DNA of 6,849 nt. It comes from Endomicrobium sp. (GTDB lineage: Bacteria > Elusimicrobiota > Endomicrobiia > Endomicrobiales > Endomicrobiaceae). The notes beneath the pieces were generated by a model that had not been told where the DNA came from, searched no databases, and saw nothing but the letters and a program-made list of their open reading frames with translations. Below are positions 1 through 4,394 of this stretch, piece by piece. Every line of letters begins with the position of its first letter. Position 1 is the first letter of the stretch. Both the position numbers and the translations under genes were made by a program. The stretch spans positions 1 to 6,849 of the forward strand of contig JAISKX010000187.1 of the NCBI GenBank assembly GCA_031260765.1. The letters run 5' to 3'.

Positions 1-785
1 CTCGTCCCCAATGCTCTGTTATCATTTACTCTCAAAACTGAAGTCGCAGCGCCATTGCCAACAACATTGAACTTTGACCCATTACTATAAGACCTCATAA
101 AACCGCCGGCATATCTTGCTGAATTATTAGAAACAATTATCTCCCCGCCGTTTAATAGATTAAAATATATTCCGCCTGTTGAACTCGCATTATTAGTATG
201 CCCTCCAACATAAGTCGCTCCTCCCCAATTGCTAATCGCGCCTCTTATGTATATATATCTGGAATTAAATATTATAGCGCCCTGATCCCAAGCTACTATC
301 TGTCCTCCATCTTGCTGCGTCTGATTCCTATCAAATGTTATAGATGTAACATTGAGAGTTAATCTCCCTCCCTCGCTCGCCTCTATAGCTCCGCCGCCGC
401 CGCTGCCAGTTCTACCTGCATAATTTCGCTCAAATAATGCAGTATTGGCAGATAATGTCGCAGTAAAACCTTGATCAATTTTAATCGCGCCGCCGCCGCT
501 ACTACTTCCATTTGCACGGTTATTAATAAAACTGACATAATTGTTAAAATTTAATTGAGTGCCGTTGGCTGTAATTGTGATAGCGGCTCCTGGCGCGCTA
601 TACGAAATATTAAGAAAAGAAACATTGGGATCATTACCCCAATTTTGAGTTCCGCTATAGTTTTGATGACTGGTAATTGTAACAGCGGCATAAGATATAC
701 TAATAAATAGAAGAGAAAGCAGAAACAGACAAGAAGTCAAAAGCATTTTTGCTTTGATTTTGGAAAGCATTTTGTGTTTAAACAT
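1..785 (-). CDS. Secreted Pmp-like (FxxN/GGAI repeat) surface protein, 5' part only
   Basis: The frame is open without a stop for 261 codons from ATG 785 and leaves the window, so the C-terminus is missing. Residues 1-33 form a classical signal peptide: a Lys-rich n-region, a hydrophobic core (about 15-30), and a likely cleavage at SYA|AV. The mature part is rich in Asn, Gly, Ser and Thr. It repeats the chlamydial Pmp pattern: FINN (86-89) then GGAI (98-101), FERN (118-121) then GGAI (131-134), FDRN (151-154) then GGQI (160-163), followed by looser GGAT, GGIYF and AGGF turns. This predicts a parallel beta-helix exported to the cell surface, probably an adhesin or autotransporter passenger; the beta-barrel that would prove autotransport is not in view. 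No Shine-Dalgarno precedes ATG 785. The same frame stays open to ATG 998, which has GGAAGG 10 nt upstream, so the true start is uncertain. I chose 785 because it gives a normal-length signal peptide. Secretion is well supported; the exact function is not. Confidence 0.8.
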   Translation of the reverse strand, partial: MFKHKMLSKIKAKMLLTSCLFLLSLLFISISYAAVTITSHQNYSGTQNWGNDPNVSFLNISYSAPGAAITITANGTQLNFNNYVSFINNRANGSSSGGGAIKIDQGFTATLSANTALFERNYAGRTGSGGGGAIEASEGGRLTLNVTSITFDRNQTQQDGGQIVAWDQGAIIFNSRYIYIRGAISNWGGATYVGGHTNNASSTGGIYFNLLNGGEIIVSNNSARYAGGFMRSYSNGSKFNVVGNGAATSVLRVNDNRALGT

Positions 786-819
786 AGAAAATGGATTGAT
801 TTTTGAAAGGCTTGGGGAT

Positions 820-887
820 GACGGCGAAAGGCAAAGACCGCTCTGCGTTGACCCCCTACCTAACCCCCCCCCTTTCAGGTGGAGGGA
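820..887. repeat. GC-rich repeat-like block between the palindromes and the Pmp-like start
   Basis: This stretch differs in composition from its AT-rich surroundings. It holds a C-run followed by cctttcaggtggaggg (positions 863-886), which can fold as an imperfect stem of CCC/GGG arms, and a second patch (820-850) with ggcgaaaggcaaagaccg. The C-run type resembles the dispersed sequence at 4323-4361 in style (C-rich half, short loop, G-rich half) but not in detail. It is probably an intergenic repeat; no second copy is in the window, so dispersal is inferred. Confidence 0.35.
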
Positions 888-896
888 ATGAAAATA

Positions 897-920
897 GGGC
901 AAATGATTATTTGCCCCTAC
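897..920. repeat. Palindromic element A (GGGCAAAT stem, ends CTAC)
   Basis: An 8-bp perfect inverted repeat, GGGCAAAT (897-904) and ATTTGCCC (909-916), encloses the 4-nt loop gatt and is followed by CCTAC. On the minus strand it begins GTAGGGGCA. It shares this layout and the GTAGGGGCA edge with element B 8 nt away, so the two are members of one family of small palindromes. It lies inside the open reading frame upstream of the Pmp-like gene. Confidence 0.75.
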
Positions 921-927
921 AAAGGAC

Positions 928-953
928 GGGCAGACACATGGGTCTGCCCCTAC
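928..953. repeat. Palindromic element B (GGGCAGAC stem, ends CTAC)
   Basis: An 8-bp perfect inverted repeat, GGGCAGAC (928-935) and GTCTGCCC (942-949), encloses the 6-nt loop acatgg and is followed by CCTAC. The minus strand starts GTAGGGGCAGACCCATG and is read in the Pmp frame as VGADPCVCP. Short elements of this kind are scattered widely in many bacterial genomes, and that peptide is a common artefact of annotating them as coding. Here the reading frame is shared with a plausible gene start, which is the odd part. Confidence 0.75.
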
Positions 954-956
954 GAG

Positions 957-1004
957 TTTTGAAATTGTTTTGATGATTTTATTTATTTTTGTTTTCATTT
1001 TATT
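957..1004 (-). repeat. Direct repeat of surface-gene start, copy 1 (5' portion)
   Basis: These 48 nt match 1901-1948 with 4 mismatches; the first 20 nt in plus orientation are identical. On the minus strand both copies contain ATGAAAA followed by codons for MKxKxNKxIKTISK, and both are preceded by AxATAAA-like sequence. Synonymous and conservative differences suggest descent from a coding start rather than an AT-rich coincidence. Confidence 0.7.
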
Positions 1005-1010
1005 CTGACC

Positions 1011-1079
1011 TTCCGCCTTTCCGCCTTCCCGCCTTCGCTAAAGCTACGGCGTGATAAACTGCTAAAGCTATGGCATGAC
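1011..1079. repeat. 8-bp tandem units plus a 19-bp imperfect direct repeat
   Basis: Positions 1011-1034 are three 8-bp units (ttccgcct, ttccgcct, tcccgcct). Next come two imperfect 19-bp copies, gctaaagctacggcgtgat (1037-1055) and gctaaagctatggcatgac (1061-1079), differing at four positions. This fills the gap between the second HEPN gene and ATG 998. On the minus strand the block is open as a 32-aa frame (1000-1098, starting MKNTPEGHAIALAVYHAVAL). Its stop TAA is 1 nt before ATG 998. Because the peptide simply mirrors the DNA repeats, I do not treat it as a gene. No rho-independent terminator is seen here. Confidence 0.6.
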
Positions 1080-1102
1080 CTTCGGGGGTGTTTTTCATTT
1101 GA

Positions 1103-1552
1103 TTATTTATTCCTATGCTGCTTTATTGAATTATCAAGCAATGGTTGATTAATATTTTTCTTAGATTCTTTTTCCAATGCTTTTATTGTTGACCTAACCC
1201 ATTTCACACAATTTTGCGCGATTTGAACAGCATTATCATATTCTTCTTTTGTTATAGACGTATAATCACCGGGATATCTTGTTTGAACTGCATAATCATT
1301 TAATATAGCGCATTCTTTAATTTTATCAGAAATTTCAATATATTCTGACAATTCCTTTATCAAAGTAATCAGATTATGCGTTTTCTTCAAGTCAACATTG
1401 TAAAATATCAGTAATGCCTTTAATGATTTTTCAACCGCCTGCTGAGCTTGAAAACATAAATCCTCATAAACTATATCTTTATCTGTTTTCATTTTTGATA
1501 ATGCAAGGCTGCTTTTTGCCCTTGTCAACCAAATATTATAATCTTCATTCAT
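1103..1552 (-). CDS. HEPN domain protein, likely RNase toxin of an MNT/HEPN module (module 2)
   Basis: A 149-aa alpha-helical protein of the HEPN family (PF05168 type). Visible family landmarks are FQAQQAVEKSLKALL (34-48), KTHNLITLI (57-65) and NDYAVQTRYPGDY (85-97). HEPN partners of minimal nucleotidyltransferases act as RNA-cleaving toxins in the HepT/MntA (type VII) system; the MNT partner silences them by AMPylation. I do not see the textbook Rx4-6H motif of active HEPN RNases. RYPGDY takes the expected place in this subfamily, so nuclease activity is uncertain. The ATG overlaps the end of the upstream MNT gene by 8 nt and has a good AAGGAAGG site 7 nt upstream, indicating co-translation. 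The last ~25 residues (from KALEKESKK) form a Lys/Asn-rich tail beyond the usual domain. Alternative: a non-catalytic substrate-binding HEPN. Confidence 0.88.
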   Translation of the reverse strand: MNEDYNIWLTRAKSSLALSKMKTDKDIVYEDLCFQAQQAVEKSLKALLIFYNVDLKKTHNLITLIKELSEYIEISDKIKECAILNDYAVQTRYPGDYTSITKEEYDNAVQIAQNCVKWVRSTIKALEKESKKNINQPLLDNSIKQHRNK

Positions 1553-1865
1553 AAAGAATCCTTCCTTCTTGTTCTATTGTCTTGTAGATATATCCGTTGC
1601 GGTGTTTTAATTTGTTGTATTTATCATAATCTACAGCCAGAAAATCTATTGGGATAAAAATGTCTTCTGTTAATAATGATTTATTTAGCAATCTCGTGAT
1701 TTTTCTCTCATTATCCAAATCTTTCATCACTATTAAAATATCAATATCGCTATTTTTGTTATTGTCCCCGCGGGCATAAGAACCAAATAAAATTATCTTA
1801 TTTGGCGATATTTTAGAAATAATAAAAGATACAACTTGATTAATTATAGGCGAATTTTCTCTCAT
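1545..1865 (-). CDS. Minimal nucleotidyltransferase (MNT), likely antitoxin of module 2
   Basis: A 106-aa protein of the polymerase-beta nucleotidyltransferase superfamily. It has the complete signature LFGSYARGDNNKNSDID: G28-S29, ten residues, then D40-x-D42. A third carboxylate is likely at D74 in IPIDFLAVD. In the MntA/HepT family the enzyme transfers AMP to the HEPN toxin and neutralises it; direct evidence for this pair is lacking. The start ATG (1865-1863) overlaps the TGA of a 26-codon upstream frame as ATGA, and GCGGGGGG a few nt upstream is only a loose ribosome-binding match. Translation may therefore depend on coupling to that frame. The end overlaps the HEPN gene by 8 nt. All three metal-binding acids are present, so the enzyme looks active. 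Confidence 0.88.
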   Translation of the reverse strand: MRENSPIINQVVSFIISKISPNKIILFGSYARGDNNKNSDIDILIVMKDLDNERKITRLLNKSLLTEDIFIPIDFLAVDYDKYNKLKHRNGYIYKTIEQEGRILYE

Positions 1866-1942
1866 AAACCCCCCGCAGCCAAAAGTATTTTTGCTTTGAT
1901 TTTTGAAATTGTTTTGATGAATTTATTTGTTTTTATTTTCAT
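1862..1942 (-). pseudogene. Relic of a surface-protein gene start (26-codon frame between the two modules)
   Basis: The frame begins at ATG 1942, only 1 nt after the TAA of the upstream MNT gene, and ends in TGA overlapping the next MNT start (ATGA). It encodes MKIKTNKFIKTISK followed by IKAKILLAAGGL. The first part matches the frame starting at 998, and IKAKILL matches the signal peptide of the Pmp-like protein at 785. It is best read as a truncated signal-peptide coding sequence left by recombination. It may now be translated as a coupling peptide, since it bridges two genes almost without gaps. Confidence 0.55.
1881..1904 (-). repeat. KIKAK direct repeat, copy 2
   Basis: The minus strand reads AAAATCAAAGCAAAAATAC then TTTT. 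This differs by one base from the copy at 739-761 inside the Pmp-like signal peptide and by a few from the copy at 2658-2681. All three encode KIKAK in an open frame. This copy lies at the junction between the two HEPN/MNT modules. Confidence 0.65.
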
Positions 1943-1943
1943 T

Positions 1944-2264
1944 TTATATTATGCGAACTCCTGTATTTATAATTTCATTAGCAAGCGGATTGTTTTCATT
2001 GAAATCTCTCATTAAAAAAGGGTGAGGCTCTATTCTTCTGCTTATATTTCTACGAAATTTCATAAGAAAAGCAATATCGTCTATATTATCGCCCTTAAAA
2101 TCTTCACTTATAACAGCAATATCAATATCACTATCTTCTTTTTGCTCGTTTTTTGCATAAGAACCAAATAAATACATACCTTCAATAGAAATATTGTTTC
2201 TAAGAGATTCTCCGTATTTTAAGGCTGTTTCTCTTGCTTTTTCTAAACTAAACTCTTGAGCCAT
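1944..2264 (-). CDS. Minimal nucleotidyltransferase (MNT), likely antitoxin of module 1
   Basis: A 106-aa polymerase-beta-like nucleotidyltransferase with LFGSYAKNEQKEDSDIDIAV: G34-S35, ten residues, D46-x-D48. The third acidic position is probably E79 in RRIEPHPF, an IEPHPF-type motif common in one MNT branch. It clearly belongs to a different subgroup from the MNT of module 2, which uses D in IPIDF. The start overlaps the preceding HEPN gene by 22 nt, with GAGG 9 nt upstream of the ATG. The expected role is to AMPylate and inactivate its HEPN partner, by analogy with MntA. The ORF ends in TAA, and 1 nt later a surface-gene relic begins, so this end may mark a recombination joint. Confidence 0.88.
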   Translation of the reverse strand: MAQEFSLEKARETALKYGESLRNNISIEGMYLFGSYAKNEQKEDSDIDIAVISEDFKGDNIDDIAFLMKFRRNISRRIEPHPFLMRDFNENNPLANEIINTGVRII

Positions 2265-2638
2265 ATTCTTATACCTCTAATTTTATTTATCTTTTCTGTC
2301 GTGTATTCTTTTGTGCACCTCTTGTAAAAACTAAATTTAAAATCCTCATAACGGGCATTGATTTGAAATGAAGTTATCATTTCTAAATCGCTCTCTTTTT
2401 CATCCGTTAAAGTCAATTTAGCCTTCTCTGCAAGATAAGGTAAATCATGAATTCTTGGAGTTGAAGTCCCATCGGGATTATTTTTTACAAACACCGCTTT
2501 CAGCAACTTTTCAATCATTAAATGCCCCATAAACAAAGACCAATTATAGCGCTTGCTTGAAAACAAAAATTCCATAGTCTCAAAATCCATATCCGAACTT
2601 TTAACCCAATAATTGATTAATTCTTCTTTAGTCATCAT
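2243..2638 (-). CDS. HEPN domain protein, likely toxin of module 1
   Basis: A 131-aa HEPN-type helical protein. Landmarks are FMGHLMIEKLLKAVFV (36-51), PRIHDLPYLAEKAKL (61-75) and INARYEDFKFSFY (93-105). It is only distantly similar to the HEPN protein of module 2, so the two modules are not a simple tandem duplication. Partnering with the overlapping MNT gene (22 nt) suggests a toxin-antitoxin or nucleotide-transfer pair; the HEPN gene comes first here. GGAG lies 7 nt before the ATG at 2638. ATG ATG gives two adjacent start choices, and the second also fits the spacing. The start overlaps the stop of a 16-codon frame (2635-2685) as ATGA. A clear Rx4-6H RNase motif is not evident. Confidence 0.87.
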   Translation of the reverse strand: MMTKEELINYWVKSSDMDFETMEFLFSSKRYNWSLFMGHLMIEKLLKAVFVKNNPDGTSTPRIHDLPYLAEKAKLTLTDEKESDLEMITSFQINARYEDFKFSFYKRCTKEYTTEKINKIRGIRIWLKSLV

Positions 2639-2685
2639 TTTTTAACTCCATTGTTATAAAAAGCGATTTTGCTTTGATTTTGCAT
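2635..2685 (-). CDS. Possible 16-codon leader peptide overlapping the HEPN start
   Basis: ATG 2685 follows GAGG by 5 nt and encodes MQNQSKIAFYNNGVKK. Its TGA overlaps the ATG of the HEPN gene (ATGA), the usual geometry for translational coupling. It is read in a different frame from the broken gene at 2628-2849 and runs across the third KIKAK repeat. Both its ribosome-binding site and its stop placement are good, but its length makes chance likely. Confidence 0.25.
   Translation of the reverse strand: MQNQSKIAFYNNGVKK
2658..2681 (-). repeat. KIKAK direct repeat, copy 3
   Basis: The minus strand reads AAAATCAAAGCAAAATCGC then TTTTT, matching the Pmp-like signal-peptide copy (739-761) and the inter-module copy (1881-1904) over about 22 nt with few mismatches. 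It lies immediately upstream of the HEPN gene of module 1, so the three copies punctuate the two modules on their outer sides and in the middle. Confidence 0.6.
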
Positions 2686-2869
2686 GTTTTCCTCTTTAAA
2701 CTACCGTCAGAATTAAGCCCTATGCCCACAAAATACTCACGAGTCGCTTTCTCACTTTATGAAATCTCTTTAAAAGCCGACTTATAAACAACCTCTATCT
2801 CCTTTTGATACCTTTCAAGACTTTCATTGTAATTAGGATAATTTTGCATAACATCTCCTGCTATTTTTA

Positions 2870-2898
2870 AGTATAAGAGTCTGCCTATTTTACAATAA
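2870..2898 (-). promoter_or_regulatory. Putative promoter for the HEPN/MNT region
   Basis: TATACT (2875-2870) is a 5-of-6 match to a -10 box. TTATTG lies 17 nt upstream (2898-2893) and TTGTAA 14 nt upstream (2895-2890); both are weak -35 candidates, by sequence or spacing. The predicted start would be about 14 nt before ATG 2849. It sits in the 90-nt gap after rodA, where no terminator hairpin is visible, so read-through from the rod-shape operon is also possible. Confidence 0.35.
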
Positions 2899-2939
2899 TA
2901 ACTTTAATTGCGATATGCCGTTTAACTAATATGTTTAGG

Positions 2940-4301
2940 TCACATCATATCTACTGAGGTTTTGTAATAGGTGTGGCGGCGCATATAGACTGAGCTTAGG
3001 ATTCCTATAGCGCACATTGACGATACCATTGAAGAGCCGCCGTAAGAAAGCAATAGCAAAGGCATGCCTGTTACAGGCATCATTCCCATCACCATGCCTA
3101 TATTGATAAAAGCATAAAATGAAAACATCGTGGCTATGCCTATGGATACAAGCGACCCGTAACTGTCGCGCGAATCCTTTGCGATAACCATAGCCCTCCA
3201 TATAAGTAAAAAATAAAACAATAAAGTGAGCTGAGACACAAGCCAGCCGCCTTCTTCCCCTATAACTGAAAAAATAAAATCCGTATGCTGCTCAGGTAAA
3301 AAACCAAGCTGCGTTTGAGTGCCTTTTTGATATCCTTTGCCTATGATTTTGCCAGACCCTATTGCGATTTTAGATTGAATGATATTATAGCCGGAGCCAC
3401 GCGGGTCAATCTTAGGATTTAAAAAAACCACAAGCCTTTTCCTTTGATATTCCTTTAATGACTTTTCAACAGGCACAGACGCTGCGCATCCAAGTATTAT
3501 GCAGGCGCATAAAAGAATGGGATAAATGATTGGAACGCGCATTCTCAATTTCAGCAAAATCCACCACAATGCAAGAATAAATATAATGACGGCTGCTATA
3601 CAATAAAGCCAAGCGTATCCGCTTGTGATGAAAGAGTATATATATACGATGATATTAGAGCCGCGCTCTAAATTATATTGAAGCTTTAAAAATGTGCTTA
3701 TCAAAGGTATGCCGACGGAAAGAGCGCCGAAAATCAAAATGCAAAGCAAATAAAAAGGCTCTACCCCTATGATATATAAAAGAATGAGAGTGACGGGGAA
3801 ATAAGATAAAGTTGACGAGAAGTCCGGCTGAAGCATAATTAAAAACAAATGTCCTATCAACAATAAGAAAGCATAAACCAAAAATTTAAACTTTTTTGCG
3901 TCTTTGGCATTTTTGTTTAAGAAAGCGGATAAAACAAGAATATACATTATCTTAGCTATTTCCACAGGTTGAAAAGAGGCAAATCCAAAATTGAACCACC
4001 CCTTAGTGCCTCTGACTGTCATACCCAAAATTAAGACGGAAATCAAAAGCAAAAGAGATAAAACATAAACTATTCTGTCCATCTGCTCATAATGCTGATA
4101 ATTGAAACTCGCCAAAACAAGCATAAGCACAAAACCTATCCCCAAAGCAAGACCTTGAACAGTGACATATTTGAGCCCCGATTGGCTATAAGTGGCTGAA
4201 TATATTGAAAGAAAACCTATGGTCAATATAACGGCAAGAGACAGCATTAAAAACCAATCTATATTTAAAGCTAATCTATAAATAAAATTTTTTTCTTGCA
4301 T
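2940..4301 (-). CDS. rodA: RodA, SEDS-family peptidoglycan polymerase (long form)
   Basis: RodA is the membrane glycosyltransferase of the elongasome; it polymerises lipid II and works with PBP2. The protein is polytopic throughout. Family hallmarks are WFNFGFASFQPVEIAKI (102-118), LQPDFSSTL (157-165), NPKIDPRGSGYNIIQSKIAI (295-314), LGFLPEQHTDFIFSVIGEEGG (332-352) and PVTGMPLLLLSYGGSS (409-424). D341 in HTDFIF corresponds to the likely catalytic Asp of the family. At 453 aa it is about 80 residues longer than E. coli RodA (370). The extra length lies between about 200 and 280, where two or more added hydrophobic segments (about 216-251 and 256-275) precede KEYQRKR. ATG 4301 has AAGGA 9 nt upstream. 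It lies 93 nt downstream of mrdA in the same direction, probably in the same transcript. FtsW is unlikely given the mre/PBP2 context. Confidence 0.96.
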   Translation of the reverse strand: MQEKNFIYRLALNIDWFLMLSLAVILTIGFLSIYSATYSQSGLKYVTVQGLALGIGFVLMLVLASFNYQHYEQMDRIVYVLSLLLLISVLILGMTVRGTKGWFNFGFASFQPVEIAKIMYILVLSAFLNKNAKDAKKFKFLVYAFLLLIGHLFLIMLQPDFSSTLSYFPVTLILLYIIGVEPFYLLCILIFGALSVGIPLISTFLKLQYNLERGSNIIVYIYSFITSGYAWLYCIAAVIIFILALWWILLKLRMRVPIIYPILLCACIILGCAASVPVEKSLKEYQRKRLVVFLNPKIDPRGSGYNIIQSKIAIGSGKIIGKGYQKGTQTQLGFLPEQHTDFIFSVIGEEGGWLVSQLTLLFYFLLIWRAMVIAKDSRDSYGSLVSIGIATMFSFYAFINIGMVMGMMPVTGMPLLLLSYGGSSMVSSMCAIGILSSVYMRRHTYYKTSVDMM

Positions 4302-4322
4302 GATTGTTTATCCTTATTGGTC

Positions 4323-4361
4323 TAACCACCCTCACCCTACCCTCTCCCCTCAAGGGAGAGG
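4323..4361. repeat. Dispersed C-rich palindrome between mrdA and rodA
   Basis: CCTCTCCC (4341-4348) and GGGAGAGG (4354-4361) form a perfect 8-bp stem with loop ctcaa, preceded by the C-rich tail ccaccctcaccctac. This arrangement resembles widely dispersed intergenic palindromes of the REP kind. It occupies much of the only sizeable gap in the rod-shape operon. No T-run follows on the minus strand, so it is not a standard terminator, though it could pause transcription or stabilise the upstream mRNA end. Confidence 0.6.
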
Positions 4362-4394
4362 AAACAAAAACAAGGGTTTTAGAGATGTGCCTTT

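Larger units (their letters stand above)
786..998 (-). other. In-frame 71-codon upstream extension of the Pmp-like gene, made largely of dispersed repeats
   Basis: ATG 998 is in frame with ATG 785 and no stop lies between. The first 14 codons read MKTKINKIIKTISK and closely match the 26-codon relic at 1862-1942 (MKIKTNKFIKTISK). The relic continues directly into IKAKILL, and the Pmp-like gene has the matching IKAKMLL only at residues 10-16 after ATG 785. About 66 codons (198 nt, a multiple of 3) therefore appear to interrupt the signal-peptide region. The interrupting block reads VGADPCVCP and similar repeat-derived peptides and contains at least two clear palindromes. Either palindromic elements inserted in frame, or two separate signal-peptide copies happen to be joined in frame. 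Whether the extension is translated cannot be told from sequence. Confidence 0.55.
2628..2849 (-). pseudogene. Short unrecognised gene broken by one stop codon
   Basis: ATG 2849 has a strong AGGAG site 5 nt upstream. It opens a 30-codon frame (MQNYPNYNESLERYQKEIEV, then VYKSAFKEIS) that ends in TAA at 2757-2759. The same frame continues after that stop as SEKATREYFVGIGLNSDGSL, which looks equally protein-like, and stays open to TAA 2628-2630. A single GAA-to-TAA change would explain the break. The distal part (CKIKAKSLFIT) carries the third copy of the signal-peptide repeat, so the original C-terminus was probably replaced. I do not recognise the family. The 30-aa product could still be made, perhaps as a leader for the HEPN/MNT genes. 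Confidence 0.45.

Noticed and set aside
897..1079. Clustered short repeats as a CRISPR array
   Set aside because: The units differ in length and sequence, there are no equal spacers, and no cas genes are nearby.
1000..1098. A 32-codon minus-strand frame after the second HEPN gene, ending 1 nt before ATG 998
   Set aside because: Its peptide mirrors the 8-bp tandem units and the 19-bp direct repeat beneath it; there is no convincing ribosome-binding site or family resemblance.
2935..3201. 88-codon minus-strand frame overlapping the 3' end of rodA
   Set aside because: It overlaps well-conserved RodA C-terminal coding sequence in another frame, and the peptide (His/Arg/Cys-rich) has no domain character.
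4341..4361. Hairpin between mrdA and rodA as a transcription terminator
   Set aside because: No T-run follows on the transcribed strand, and the genes on both sides belong to one functional operon; a dispersed palindrome fits better.
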